Below, in pieces: positions 8,054 through 16,300 of a DNA stretch of 64,000 bases. How positions within the stretch are numbered: position 1 is the first letter of the stretch; the number at the start of each line of letters is the position of its first letter. The stretch is from Photobacterium sanctipauli (GTDB lineage: Bacteria; Pseudomonadota; Gammaproteobacteria; Enterobacterales; Vibrionaceae): the NCBI RefSeq assembly GCF_003026495.1, contig NZ_PYMA01000011.1:62001-126000 (forward strand). The letters are read 5' to 3'. Under the pieces are notes generated by a model. That model did no database searches. It was given only the letters and a program-made list of their open reading frames with translations, and was not told where the DNA came from. Made by a program: the position numbers and the translations under genes.

Positions 8054-9487
8054 GTGGCTACGAGTAATACAACCACACAACCCCGCGATAACTGGGGGTC
8101 AAAATTAGGCTTCGTAATGGCCGCGGCAGGATCCGCAGTAGGTCTAGGTAACATCTGGAAGTTCCCATACACAGCTGGCGAGAGTGGTGGTGGTGCTTTT
8201 GTTGCGATCTATCTATTGTTCGTTATCGTTATCGGTTTCAGCGTGATGCTGACCGAGTTTGCCGTGGGTCGTAAAACCGGCCTTTCCGCTGTAGGTGCGT
8301 TTAAATCAACAGATCGCCGCTGGACATTTGTCGGCGTCATCGGTGTTGTCAGTGGCCTACTTATCATGGGCTTCTACCCAGTTGTTGGTGGCTGGGCGAT
8401 TGCCTACATCTACAAAATTGCGACTGGCCTGCTAAGTACGCCAGAAGCCATTGGTGATAGCTTCGGCAGCTTTATCTCTAACCCAGTTCAGCCACTTCTG
8501 TGGATGGGCCTATACCTAATGTTCAACATTCTTGTTGTTATCAAGGGTATTTCTGGCGGTATCGAGAAAGCCGGTAAGGTGCTAATGCCTCTACTATTTA
8601 TCATTTTGATTCTAGTAGCGGTTAAAGGCCTGACGCTGCCTGGCGCGATGGCGGGTCTTGAGTTCTTGTTCAAGCCAGACTTTTCTAAAGTCGACAGCAA
8701 CGTTGTTCTAGCCGCACTGGGTCAGGCATTCTTCTCACTAAGCTTGGGTATGGGCTGTATGATCACATACGGTAGTTACCTGAAGAAGAAAGAGAACCTA
8801 GTTCAGACTACAGCCATGGTTACTGCGATGGATACGGGTGTTGCACTACTTGCTGGTATCGCAATGTTCCCTGCAATGTTCGCATTCAGCATGGAGCCTG
8901 CGGCAGGTCCTGGTTTGATCTTCGTCGTTGTTCCTCAGCTATTTGCTGAAATGGGCGGCGTGATTGGTCTTCTACTGGCTATCTTGTTCTTCGTGGCATT
9001 GAGTGTTGCGGCACTGACGTCTTCTGTTTCGCTAATGGAAGTGGTTGTTTCGTACCTAATCGATGAAAAAGGCATGAAGCGCTCGACAGCAGTATTCTCT
9101 GCAAGTGCTGTGATGGCTGTACTGTGTGTATTCGCTTCACTATCACTAGGCGGTACTGGTCCTCAGCTATTCGGTACGGGTGCATTCGACGTATTTGACC
9201 TACTGACTGACAAGATCTTCCTAGCTGTGGGCGGTATGCTTGTGTGTATCTTCGCTGGCTGGCGCCTAAGCCGCAGTGAGCTTGAAAAAGAAATCACTAA
9301 TGACGGTGAAATCAAGTTCCCACTATTTGGCCTATGGTACAACCTAGTTAAGTACATTATCCCATTCGCTATCGCAATCGTTGCAATTGCTGGTGTTAAA
9401 GCAGGCTTCGACAGCGGCAAAGGTGAGATTATGGTACTGGGTCTGGTGATCATCGCCCTTGGCGGTCTGGCTTCTAAGAAGCTGTAA
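8054..9487 (+). CDS. Sodium-dependent transporter, neurotransmitter:sodium symporter (NSS) family
   Basis: Inner-membrane Na+-coupled amino acid importer of the LeuT fold. I place the start at GTG 8054, preceded by GGAG at a 5-nt spacing, giving 477 aa beginning MATSNTTTQPRDNWGS; an upstream in-frame start at 7979 would add 25 residues unlike the family. The TM1 signature AAAGSAVGLGNIWKFPY is intact, and about 11-12 hydrophobic helices follow. Bacterial NSS proteins include TnaT (Trp), Tyt1 (Tyr) and LeuT; substrate cannot be read from sequence, but the upstream TyrR-like box hints at an aromatic amino acid. It is monocistronic, with a strong terminator 30 nt downstream. Confidence 0.9.
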   Translation: MATSNTTTQPRDNWGSKLGFVMAAAGSAVGLGNIWKFPYTAGESGGGAFVAIYLLFVIVIGFSVMLTEFAVGRKTGLSAVGAFKSTDRRWTFVGVIGVVSGLLIMGFYPVVGGWAIAYIYKIATGLLSTPEAIGDSFGSFISNPVQPLLWMGLYLMFNILVVIKGISGGIEKAGKVLMPLLFIILILVAVKGLTLPGAMAGLEFLFKPDFSKVDSNVVLAALGQAFFSLSLGMGCMITYGSYLKKKENLVQTTAMVTAMDTGVALLAGIAMFPAMFAFSMEPAAGPGLIFVVVPQLFAEMGGVIGLLLAILFFVALSVAALTSSVSLMEVVVSYLIDEKGMKRSTAVFSASAVMAVLCVFASLSLGGTGPQLFGTGAFDVFDLLTDKIFLAVGGMLVCIFAGWRLSRSELEKEITNDGEIKFPLFGLWYNLVKYIIPFAIAIVAIAGVKAGFDSGKGEIMVLGLVIIALGGLASKKL

Positions 9488-9516
9488 TCAGACTAACAAA
9501 ACCTTTTGTGACAAAG

Positions 9517-9544
9517 CGGGAGCCTTGATGGCTCCCGTTTTTTA
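9517..9544 (+). terminator. Terminator of the NSS transporter gene
   Basis: Stem CGGGAGCC (9517-9524) / GGCTCCCG (9530-9537), 5-nt loop, then TTTTTTA. Confidence 0.93.
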
Positions 9545-9617
9545 TTTGTCATAGCCTGACTGGCTTTAGCCCTAATTATCGGTATACTTCACGCGTTACT
9601 TCCAGAGCCTGACTGTT

Positions 9618-10319
9618 ATGTTCGATATCCTTCACTCCCATCCTGATTTTCTCGTTATTAATAAATACCCTAATGTTTCCGTGCATAAGGATGACGGCGA
9701 TACTATGCTGTTGCAGGAAGTCGCCAAACAGAGTGGGGATGAGCAGCTGTATTTGATCCATCGGTTGGATAAGATGACATCGGGGTTGCTGCTATTAGGC
9801 CGAAATCGGCAGGCTGCCGCTGAGCTGTCGGCAAACTTTGCTCAGCGGGAGGTGGAAAAATACTACTTGGCAATTGGCACCAAGAAGCCAAAGAAAAAAC
9901 AGGGCATTGTGGTCGGCGATATGACCCGCTCTCGCCGTAGTAGCTGGAAACTCGAGTCCAGTTGCGATAATCCATCGGTGACTCAGTTTTTCTCGACTGC
10001 AGCCGGCAATGGCCGTCGGTTGTTTCTATGCAAGCCGTATACGGGGAAAACCCATCAGATCCGCGTGGCATTGAGAAGTGTCGGTTCGGGGATCGCGGGG
10101 GATCCTATCTATGGCACGGAAGATCTGGATCGTGGCTATCTTCATGCCTATGCCATTCGCTTTCCCTATCAAGGGGAGCAGCAGCAGTTCACCTGCCAGC
10201 CAAGCAACGGTGAGCTATGGCTGGTTGAAGAAACGAAAGCAGCGCTAGCACAATGGTCTGCGCCATGGTTGTTAGACTGGCCTGTAATACCGAATAAAAT
10301 CAAACTGGCGGCGGAATAA
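9618..10319 (+). CDS. RluA-family pseudouridine synthase (TIGR01621-type)
   Basis: Predicted RNA pseudouridine synthase of 233 aa. The catalytic motif HRLDKMTSGLLLL (about residues 50-62) contains the family's essential Asp within RLD. C-terminal RluA signatures follow: LCKPYTGKTHQIRVAL and GDPIYG. It has no S4 domain and is short for RluA-type enzymes, which suits the small subgroup often simply called Rlu family; the target RNA is unknown. ATG 9618 is the first in-frame start after the upstream terminator. It appears to be a single-gene unit. Confidence 0.85.
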   Translation: MFDILHSHPDFLVINKYPNVSVHKDDGDTMLLQEVAKQSGDEQLYLIHRLDKMTSGLLLLGRNRQAAAELSANFAQREVEKYYLAIGTKKPKKKQGIVVGDMTRSRRSSWKLESSCDNPSVTQFFSTAAGNGRRLFLCKPYTGKTHQIRVALRSVGSGIAGDPIYGTEDLDRGYLHAYAIRFPYQGEQQQFTCQPSNGELWLVEETKAALAQWSAPWLLDWPVIPNKIKLAAE

Positions 10320-10434
10320 CCGCATTTGTGGAAATTTAACTATAAAAATAGCGATTATCATTGGGTTTTTGAATGAAACGCGTATTTAGTTAAATTAAAT
10401 CTGTGCTGGTTGCGCTAATTTTGACCGTTCGCAA

Positions 10435-10463
10435 TTACAATGTTGATAAAGATCACATATAAT
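10435..10463 (+). promoter_or_regulatory. Promoter of the small basic ORF
   Basis: A perfect -10 TATAAT (10458-10463) stands 17 nt after a weak -35 TTACAA (10435-10440). Transcription should begin near 10470, inside the adjacent dyad. A half-conserved CRP-like site (GATCACAT at 10451-10458) overlaps the -10 and is probably incidental. Confidence 0.55.
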
Positions 10464-10464
10464 A

Positions 10465-10489
10465 TCGGTCTAGGAACTACCTAGACCGA
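10465..10489. promoter_or_regulatory. Perfect 10-bp dyad over the start of transcription
   Basis: TCGGTCTAGG (10465-10474), 5-nt spacer AACTA, then the exact complement (10480-10489). It begins 2 bp after a perfect -10 box and ends 9 bp before the ATG, covering the expected transcription start and abutting the GAGAG ribosome binding site. The position suits a repressor operator, or a leader hairpin that hides the RBS. Confidence 0.6.
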
Positions 10490-10498
10490 GAGTAAAAA

Positions 10499-10705
10499 AT
10501 GCGCCTGACCCGCTCTGTTTCGCTTCGTATGCGATTGAAGAAAAAGAAGAATAAATCACGTTTTTGGGGGCTGGCGTCATTTCGTCGTAATCGTCTAATC
10601 AACAAGAAGCGCATAGCCCGCCAGCGTCAGGTACGCATGAACGCGGAATATGTCGTTCTGGCAACGCATCGCCAACAGGAAGATGCAATAAAGCTTGTGG
10701 CTTAA
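10499..10705 (+). CDS. Small, highly basic protein of unknown function
   Basis: A 68-aa ORF with its own promoter upstream and a terminator 23 nt downstream, so a real transcript is likely. Roughly a third of the residues are Lys or Arg, mostly before residue 46 (LKKKKNKSR, FRRNRLINKKRIARQRQ); the C-terminal 20 residues are mixed. There is no membrane segment and no signal peptide. It is not ribosome modulation factor. The composition would suit a nucleic-acid or ribosome-binding protein (inference only). GAGAG precedes the ATG by about 7 nt. I do not recognise the family. Confidence 0.55.
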   Translation: MRLTRSVSLRMRLKKKKNKSRFWGLASFRRNRLINKKRIARQRQVRMNAEYVVLATHRQQEDAIKLVA

Positions 10706-10728
10706 TTTGCCGAGTTTATCGAATTTTT

Positions 10729-10756
10729 AAAAAGCACCTTTTGGGTGCTTTTTTGC
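10729..10756 (+). terminator. Terminator after the small basic ORF
   Basis: AAAAAGCACC (10729-10738), loop TTTTG, GGTGCTTTTT (10744-10753), then more T. Confidence 0.92.
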
Positions 10757-10868
10757 TATCTGTTGCTTGGTATTGGGTTAACAGCTATGTCTGGCACGAC
10801 CAGGAAGGCTGCACCTTGGCGTGACTTGGGGGTATAATGGCGCCCTTAATTTTTCTTGACGTTGTAGA

Positions 10869-11810
10869 ATGATGGAAACCAGTGCGCTAAATACCCTTGA
10901 GCAACATTTGCTTGAACAATTAACTACGCCACCGACAGAGGTACGCCGACTATTTCATGGCCGAGGCCGATGCTGGCCCGGGCTTGAGCAGCTAACGGTG
11001 GACTGGCTTGCAGGGCAAGTACTGGTTTCCTTGTTTAAAGAGCCGTCTGAGGAATTCCTCGTCGAGTTGAACCAGCTGCTTGAGACGCTCACCGCTTCTG
11101 TCGTGTGGAAAAACAGCGGCGCAACATCTTTGTTGCTCCAGCACCGTGATCGCCAAGGCTCCCCGATGGAATTGCTCTGGGGGGAAAGCTCTGAGTATCA
11201 GGACGTGGTGGAGAATGGCCTGACGTTTAAGCTGGATCTTGGCCGTAAGCAAAATAACGGCCTGTTCCTTGATATGCGATACGGGCGTGACTGGGTCATG
11301 AAACATGCCGAGGGTAAGCGCGTACTAAACCTGTTTGCTTACACTTGCGGTTTTTCTATTGCGGCGATTGAAGGCGGGGCAGAGCATGTGGTGAATTTGG
11401 ATATGGCGAAAGCGGCCCTGAGCCGTGGCCGAGATAACCACCACCTTAATAAGCATGATCTTAAAAAAGTCAGCTTTCTTGGCCATGAACTATTCAAATC
11501 ATGGGGTAAGGTACGCAAATTAGGGCCTTACGATATGATTATCATTGATCCGCCTTCTTTTCAAAAAGGCAGCTTTGCCCTGACCAAAGATTACCAGAAG
11601 ATCCTTCGTCGCTTGCCGGAGCTGTTGACGGAAAAAGGTCAAGTGGTCGCTTGTGTGAATGACCCGGCTGTTTCATCGAGTTTCTTGATTGAAGGGATGG
11701 AAACGGAAGCGCCTGAATTAGTTTTCGAGCAGCGTTTGGAAAACCCACCGGAGTTTAAAGACATCGAGCCCGAAGGGGGCTTGAAGGTGCTTATCTTTAA
11801 CCGCCAGTAG
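10869..11810 (+). CDS. Class I SAM-dependent methyltransferase (RlmI/RlmK-like)
   Basis: Predicted RNA methyltransferase of 313 aa. The SAM-binding core is seen as KRVLNLFAYTCGFSIAA (about residues 149-165), VVNLDMAKAALSRGRDN and the catalytic-type MIIIDPPSFQKGSF (about residues 224-237); the NGLFLDMR segment before it is shared with RlmI and the RlmK half of RlmKL. It lacks the N-terminal PUA domain of RlmI, so the rRNA target is uncertain. The start has two Met codons (ATGATG at 10869). Single gene, flanked by terminators. Confidence 0.8.
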   Translation: MMETSALNTLEQHLLEQLTTPPTEVRRLFHGRGRCWPGLEQLTVDWLAGQVLVSLFKEPSEEFLVELNQLLETLTASVVWKNSGATSLLLQHRDRQGSPMELLWGESSEYQDVVENGLTFKLDLGRKQNNGLFLDMRYGRDWVMKHAEGKRVLNLFAYTCGFSIAAIEGGAEHVVNLDMAKAALSRGRDNHHLNKHDLKKVSFLGHELFKSWGKVRKLGPYDMIIIDPPSFQKGSFALTKDYQKILRRLPELLTEKGQVVACVNDPAVSSSFLIEGMETEAPELVFEQRLENPPEFKDIEPEGGLKVLIFNRQ

Positions 11811-11840
11811 TAACTAGCACTGTAGTGGTTAGGTAGCAGA

Positions 11841-11868
11841 CGCCCGGTGTTATTAGCCGGGCGTTTTA
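11841..11868 (+). terminator. Terminator of the methyltransferase gene
   Basis: CGCCCGG (11841-11847) / CCGGGCG (11857-11863) followed by TTTTATTT; it lies between convergent genes. Confidence 0.88.
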
Positions 11869-11869
11869 T

Positions 11870-12259
11870 TTACTGAGCCAGCTGGTTGCAGAGCTCGGTA
11901 TGAACGGGTTGCTGAACCATGGTACGGCCCCGCATATCCATAATCACGATGTTATAGCTGATCCCTTCGTTAACGATTGGGCTTAGCTCTTCGCTGTTGC
12001 AGTATCCCATCGCTGCGGTTTTGGCTGCTTGGGTTGGCGGTGTTTTACTGCCGCCGCCATAAAGGATAGTGATCTCGACCACTTTTTCTCGTGCCTGTGC
12101 CTTCATGATTTGATACTCATCAACCTTGTCATATGGAGCACGGTTATTGATAGCTGCAGCCCGGCTTTGCGCGAGTGCATTGATGGCATCGTCCTGAGAG
12201 TTAGAGGCACAACCTGACATAACAAGTACGGCTAAGCAGGCAAGTGTTCGTTTAAGCAT
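11870..12259 (-). CDS. Small lipoprotein resembling GspS/AspS-type secretion pilotins
   Basis: A 129-aa lipoprotein with signal peptide and lipobox VMSGC (Cys17). The mature part has an EKVVEITILYGGG strand, a YCNSEEL segment, a NIVIMDMRGRTMV strand and a final Cys (HTELC), so a disulfide between the two mature Cys residues is plausible. This strand/Cys layout is what I recall for the AspS pilotin of Vibrio, which pilots the type II secretin to the outer membrane; that assignment is from memory of the family and not checked by a search. No T2SS genes are nearby. It lies 24 nt after yciI on the same strand, probably co-transcribed. Confidence 0.6.
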   Translation of the reverse strand: MLKRTLACLAVLVMSGCASNSQDDAINALAQSRAAAINNRAPYDKVDEYQIMKAQAREKVVEITILYGGGSKTPPTQAAKTAAMGYCNSEELSPIVNEGISYNIVIMDMRGRTMVQQPVHTELCNQLAQ

Positions 12260-12283
12260 ATCTTTGTTTCTCTGTGCGTTCTG

Positions 12284-12583
12284 CTATGGCAGAACTTTCT
12301 TGAAAGGTTTGACAATCACGTTGTCGTAGACGCCCGCTTCAATATATGGATCGGCATCAGCCCAAGCTTGTGCATCTTCAAGAGAGTTGAACTCAGCAAT
12401 GACGGTTGAGCCGGTAAAGCCAGCTTCGCCTGGGTTCTCGCTGTCAATGGCAGGCATCGGACCGGCAACAAGTAGGCGGCCTTGCTCTTGCAGATCTTTA
12501 AGGCGTGCAAGGTGGTTTTCACGCACGCTCAAACGGCGCTCTAGGCTGTTTTCAACATCTTGAGAAAAAATGACGTACCACAT
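12284..12583 (-). CDS. yciI: YciI family protein
   Basis: Small cytoplasmic protein of 99 aa with the YCII fold (ferredoxin-like): [34 protein letters not shown], then AGPMPA and a C-terminal strand ending in KPFKKVLP. The His in the RENHL segment and the conserved Asp are retained. Function in the cell is not established. The RBS is AAGGAGATAA, 7-8 nt before the ATG at 12583. As in E. coli, it is close to yciA and yciB and not far from trp. Confidence 0.9.
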   Translation of the reverse strand: MWYVIFSQDVENSLERRLSVRENHLARLKDLQEQGRLLVAGPMPAIDSENPGEAGFTGSTVIAEFNSLEDAQAWADADPYIEAGVYDNVIVKPFKKVLP

Positions 12584-12660
12584 GTAATTGTTATCTCCTT
12601 ATCTGGCTGGCAATCCCCAGCCATGGGTGACCAATAGAAATCCCATACTAATCGAAAAGA

Positions 12661-12690
12661 AAAGCCCTAACTAGCAGTTAGGGCTTTTTT
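12661..12690 (-). terminator. Terminator after yciA
   Basis: Stem AAAGCCCTAACT (12661-12672) / AGTTAGGGCTTT (12676-12687), 3-nt loop. Both strands show T-rich tails; the gene that needs it is yciA on the minus strand. Confidence 0.82.
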
Positions 12691-12768
12691 GCGGAACTGA
12701 GCATCGTTTTAAGAAGTAATCTCTCAAAAGGAGGTGTTATCACACGTCATGCCGAAAAAAGTTGGCGA

Positions 12769-13173
12769 TTACTTCTGTGCTTGTTTCACTGCGCGAGGGC
12801 GGCCGTTGCTATCAACCGCCACGTAGTTGAATGTGGCATCGCAAACCATGAAGCGCTCTTCAACGCCGTGTTCTTTAACGGGCTTAACCCATACTTCAAG
12901 GTCAATGCTCATCGAGCTGTTGCCGATTTTAGTACATTCGCCATAACAGCAAACCACATCACCCACCTTAACCGGCTTTTTGAAGGTAATGCTGGAAACC
13001 GAAACGGTAACGATACGGCCACCGGAGATCTCTTTGGCAAGGATACCGCCAGCAAGGTCTAGTTGTGACATGATCCAGCCGCCAAAGATATCACCATTGG
13101 CATTGGTGTCGGCAGGCATTGCGAGGGTGCGAAGCAGAAGTTGCCCGCGAGGGATATTGTTTTCTGATGTCAT
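12769..13173 (-). CDS. yciA: Acyl-CoA thioesterase YciA
   Basis: Hot-dog-fold hydrolase of 134 aa that cleaves acyl-CoA thioesters in the cytoplasm. The characteristic N-terminal TLAMPADTNANGDIFGGWIM segment carries the catalytic Asp; the VKVGDVVCCYGECTKIG strand and the FNYVAVDSNGRPR end are also typical. E. coli YciA is 132 aa. It starts 14 nt after the yciB stop on the same strand, so yciB-yciA form a pair, and it ends at a strong hairpin. Confidence 0.92.
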   Translation of the reverse strand: MTSENNIPRGQLLLRTLAMPADTNANGDIFGGWIMSQLDLAGGILAKEISGGRIVTVSVSSITFKKPVKVGDVVCCYGECTKIGNSSMSIDLEVWVKPVKEHGVEERFMVCDATFNYVAVDSNGRPRAVKQAQK

Positions 13174-13187
13174 GTTGCGGCTCTGTA

Positions 13188-13727
13188 CTACTCTGAATCG
13201 GGTTCTTTGGGCATATGGTGGTAAATATAGCCGCCGGTGGCAAGGGTGAAAATCAAAGTTAGTGCCAAAAGTCCGAACACTTTGAAGTTAACCCATACAT
13301 CGAGCGGTAAACGGAAGGCAATATAGACATTCAGCACCGCGCAGACAATGAAAAAAATCACCCAGGCCGCATTTATTCGCTTCCATGCAAATTCAGGAAG
13401 GGTGATGTCTTTACTTAGCACCCCTTTGATCAATGGCTTACCAAGCATTTGGCTGATGGCCAAACCAAGGGCGAAAATGCCGTACACGATAGTCACTTTC
13501 CATTTGATGAAATTTTCGTCATGGAAGAAGATGGTCAGCCCGCCAAACACCGCCACCATCAAGAATGTGATGACCTGCATTTTCTCAACGGTTTTGTACA
13601 GTACCCATGTCACCGCCATTTGAACAGCCGTTGCTGCAATGAGCGCCCCCGTTGCGACGTAGATGTCATGGGTTTTATATAAGATGAAGAAAACAACGAG
13701 CGGGATAAAGTCAATCAGCTGCTTCAT
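13188..13727 (-). CDS. yciB: Septation protein A / inner membrane protein YciB
   Basis: Inner-membrane protein of 179 aa (E. coli YciB, also called IspZ, is 179) with five hydrophobic segments. N-terminus [18 protein letters not shown] and internal [18 protein letters not shown] and VWVNFKVFG stretches are family hallmarks. It is linked to cell envelope integrity and division, with no known enzymatic role. First gene of the yciB-yciA pair. Confidence 0.93.
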   Translation of the reverse strand: MKQLIDFIPLVVFFILYKTHDIYVATGALIAATAVQMAVTWVLYKTVEKMQVITFLMVAVFGGLTIFFHDENFIKWKVTIVYGIFALGLAISQMLGKPLIKGVLSKDITLPEFAWKRINAAWVIFFIVCAVLNVYIAFRLPLDVWVNFKVFGLLALTLIFTLATGGYIYHHMPKEPDSE

Positions 13728-13778
13728 GTATAGAGAATCCTGATGAGTATGGTCTTGTATTATATCAATTACTTATAA

Positions 13779-13815
13779 TTATACCCAAGTTACTTCAAGG
13801 TGTAGGATTCAGGGC
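13779..13815. repeat. Short dispersed-repeat-like sequence
   Basis: ATACCCAAGTTACTTCAAGG and what follows resemble short intergenic repeats that I recall from Vibrionaceae and Enterobacterales. Only one copy is present in this window, so identity as a repeat cannot be shown here. Confidence 0.35.
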
Positions 13816-13844
13816 GAGAGTCACGGTGGTACAGCGCTTGGAAT

Positions 13845-13873
13845 GAAGAAAGGCTGCCAAGATGGCAGCCTTT
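13845..13873 (-). terminator. Terminator of the dicarboxylate/amino acid symporter gene
   Basis: AAAGGCTGCCA (13849-13859) / TGGCAGCCTTT (13863-13873), 3-nt loop, then TTTCTTC on the minus strand. Confidence 0.82.
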
Positions 13874-13912
13874 ATCAAAGTAGGGCAAGCGCTGTTTTAT
13901 AGCGTGCAGGGT

Positions 13913-15160
13913 CTACGCTTGGCTGTTGCTAGGCTTGGCCTCGCCGGTATCAACCATGCTATCAACGATGACGGCACAGGCGGCATCACCGGTGATGTTC
14001 AATGCGGTGCGAGTCATATCGAAGATACGGTCAAGGGCGAACAGGAGCGGCAAGCCTTCGATGGGAATGCCCGCGGCAAGCAGCACGGCAACAACCAGGA
14101 AGGACGGGCCCGGTACGCCTGCTTGGCCAACCGCACCCAACGTCGAGGTTAGGATAATCGCGATATAGGCCCCGATACTAAGGTCGATATTAAAAATTTG
14201 GGCGAAGAAGATAGCCACAAGGCCGTAGTAAATGGCGTTACCGCTCATATTGATGGTGGCGCCAAGCGGTAGCACGAAAGAGGCGGTAGCATTTTTTACC
14301 CCTAGCTCTTCTTCACAGACTTCCATGGTGACCGGTAGGGTGGCCATTGACGACGCAGTGGACAGGGCAACGGCTTGCGGCTTTTTCATTACCGACAAGA
14401 ACTTGAGCGGCGATACGTTGCTAAACACCTTGATCATGGCCGGGTAGAAAATAAAGCCGTAAATCAACAAGGCGACGATGTACACCATGAACAGCTTGAA
14501 CACCACCATAAGGGCATCGAAACCGAATGTGCCAACCGCATCTGCCATTAGGCCAAACACACCCAGCGGGGCGACTTTCATCACGACATTGATCATCCAA
14601 ATCATGGCTTCGACAATGGTGTTGACCCCGTTAATCAGCGGGTCACGGCGTGCTTTGTCCACCTTGGACAGGGCGATGCCGAAAAACAGACAGAAAACAA
14701 GGATCTGAAGGATGTTCGCTTCTGTCAGTGATTGGAATACATTGGTGGGGATCATGCCAAGCAGGGTCGCCCAAAATGAAGGTAGGTCGCCCTGGTCGGC
14801 ATAGGCATTGGAGAACATGCCTTCAACGCCGGTTAAGTCGACCCCGATGCCAGGCTTGAAAACGCCGCCTAAAACCAGTGCCAAGATAACAGCAACGGCA
14901 GATGTTAGCCCGAAAAAGCCAAGGGTGGCGAGGCCAACTTTGCCTGCCGACTGGCTGCTCCCCAAGCTGGCGGCGCCCGAGATGATCGCAACGGCAACAA
15001 GCGGGATGACCAACATCTTGATTAGGTGAATGAACATGCTGCCGAGCGGGGCAAACATGCCGGCAGCTGGCCCCATCATTGCACCGACAATGGTACCCAC
15101 GCACATGGCGATGACGACTTGTACGCCGATATTGCCGAATATTCCCTTTTCCTGTAACAC
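13913..15160 (-). CDS. Dicarboxylate/amino acid:cation symporter (DAACS family)
   Basis: Inner-membrane importer of the GltP/DctA/GltPh fold, 415 aa, taking up glutamate, aspartate or C4-dicarboxylates with Na+ or H+. Family marks: MLVIPLVAVAIISG near residue 50, the serine-rich hairpin STASSMATLPVTMEV near residue 270, and GATINMSGNAIYYG near residue 297 (the NMDGT-type site, here NMSGN). The substrate-binding Arg is probably in FDMTRTALNITGD. The start is GTG (15160) behind GAGGG. NMSGN in place of NMDGT separates it from classic GltP/DctA and leaves the substrate open. Confidence 0.88.
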   Translation of the reverse strand: MLQEKGIFGNIGVQVVIAMCVGTIVGAMMGPAAGMFAPLGSMFIHLIKMLVIPLVAVAIISGAASLGSSQSAGKVGLATLGFFGLTSAVAVILALVLGGVFKPGIGVDLTGVEGMFSNAYADQGDLPSFWATLLGMIPTNVFQSLTEANILQILVFCLFFGIALSKVDKARRDPLINGVNTIVEAMIWMINVVMKVAPLGVFGLMADAVGTFGFDALMVVFKLFMVYIVALLIYGFIFYPAMIKVFSNVSPLKFLSVMKKPQAVALSTASSMATLPVTMEVCEEELGVKNATASFVLPLGATINMSGNAIYYGLVAIFFAQIFNIDLSIGAYIAIILTSTLGAVGQAGVPGPSFLVVAVLLAAGIPIEGLPLLFALDRIFDMTRTALNITGDAACAVIVDSMVDTGEAKPSNSQA

Positions 15161-15306
15161 CGTTTGAGACCCTCAGTTTTGCTGGTTAGCAATGCATGTT
15201 TGCGTTTGTTTGGTTGCGCTGTAGTTATAAATATTTGTACTTGGAATGTTGCGTCAGTGTTTTACCGCTAAACCTGTGAACGGTCAATAAATAGCGGAAA
15301 ATCCTT

Positions 15307-15375
15307 ATGTTTAACGGCTGTAGCAAATGGTGGTGTTCATTGTGCTACGACTGGTTAACAAGTTGGTTACTGTAA
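15307..15375 (+). CDS. Possible Trp-rich 22-aa mini-ORF
   Basis: ATG at 15307 with GGA 8 nt upstream and stop TAA at 15373. The peptide (MFNGCSKWWC..., 22 aa) contains four Trp and three Cys. It is followed by the hairpin shared with the end of the trp operon, but no plus-strand gene lies downstream for it to attenuate. It could be chance; coding is not proven. Confidence 0.2.
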   Translation: MFNGCSKWWCSLCYDWLTSWLL

Positions 15376-15437
15376 GGGCTGAAGGCAGGAAGATCTTTGA
15401 TCTCTGTTTAGTTTTTGCTTCGTCAGTGGAAACGAAT

Positions 15438-15466
15438 ACAAAAAAGCCGTACTAAGTACGGCTTTT
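15438..15466 (-). terminator. trp operon terminator
   Basis: Near-perfect palindrome AAAAGCCGTACT (15442-15453) / AGTACGGCTTTT (15455-15466), followed by TTGT on the minus strand, 25 nt past the trpA stop. Confidence 0.87.
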
Positions 15467-15490
15467 GCGAGGCAATTAAGTGAAGCGCGC

Positions 15491-16300
15491 TTAGCCCAAA
15501 CGGCTAGCGGCTTTCATTTCACTAATGAACTGATGCATGTTGGATAAAATTGCATCGTCGTTGCCAAGGTTGCTTTCGATCACTTTCACTACCGCTGAGC
15601 CTGAGATGGCACCCGCGGCGCCAGCTTCGATCGCTTCTTTCACCTGTGCTGGCTCAGAAATACCGAAGCCAAGCAGGGCTGGTGGCGCATCGTGCGCTTT
15701 TAGGCTGTCAAGCAGGTGGTTAATCGGCATGCCTGCTTTGGTTTCTGCGCCAGTCACACCCGCACGCGATAGCAGGTAGGTGTAGCCGCCGCCGTATTGT
15801 GAAACGGTTTTAAGCGTGGCTTCATCGGCGTTTGGCGGTGCGATAAAGATTGGGTGCACGCCGTGCTTCTCGGCACTTGCGCGGAACTCGTCTGATTCTT
15901 TAACCGGCACATCGGCAACCAGCACAGAGTCGACACCGGCTTGTGCACACTTCTGGTAGAACGTGTCGATGCCGTTGGCAAAAACAAGGTTGGCATACAT
16001 CAATAGGCCAATTGGCATTTCAGGGTACTTAGCACGCACTTTAGCCAATAGCTTGAAGCACACCTCAGGGGTGGTACCCGATTCAAGGGCGCGGATAGTG
16101 GCGCCTTGGATTGTTGGGCCATCGGCAAGCGGGTCTGAGAATGGGATACCCAGCTCAAGCGCGTCGGCGCCAGCTTCAACCAAGGTTTCGATGATCTTCA
16201 GAGAAAGCTTTGGGTTAGGATCACCGATAGTCACGAAAGGAACAAATGCACCTTCATTTTTAGCCGCCAGGCGTTCGAATTGTGCTTGATAACGATCCAT
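15491..16300 (-). CDS. trpA: Tryptophan synthase alpha subunit
   Basis: Cleaves indole-3-glycerol phosphate to indole and glyceraldehyde-3-phosphate within the TrpA2B2 complex. The 269 aa match the family length (E. coli 268). Catalytic Glu49 ([10 protein letters not shown]) and Asp60 (PLADGP) are in their canonical positions; phosphate-binding GFGIS and GSAVVK stretches are present. Its start abuts the trpB stop at 16300 (one-base overlap). Last gene of the trp operon. Confidence 0.97.
   Translation of the reverse strand: MDRYQAQFERLAAKNEGAFVPFVTIGDPNPKLSLKIIETLVEAGADALELGIPFSDPLADGPTIQGATIRALESGTTPEVCFKLLAKVRAKYPEMPIGLLMYANLVFANGIDTFYQKCAQAGVDSVLVADVPVKESDEFRASAEKHGVHPIFIAPPNADEATLKTVSQYGGGYTYLLSRAGVTGAETKAGMPINHLLDSLKAHDAPPALLGFGISEPAQVKEAIEAGAAGAISGSAVVKVIESNLGNDDAILSNMHQFISEMKAASRLG

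Larger units (their letters stand above)
15161..15490. other. Intergenic region with the trp terminator and a Trp-rich mini-ORF
   Basis: It holds the promoter of the symporter (minus strand; elements not resolved), the trp operon terminator at 15438-15466, and on the plus strand a 22-codon ORF listed separately. Nothing else was seen. Confidence 0.5.

Noticed and set aside
10439-10460. CRP-like site before the small basic ORF
   Set aside because: Only one half (GATCACAT) matches well; the other is poor and the location, over the -10 region, would not suit activation.
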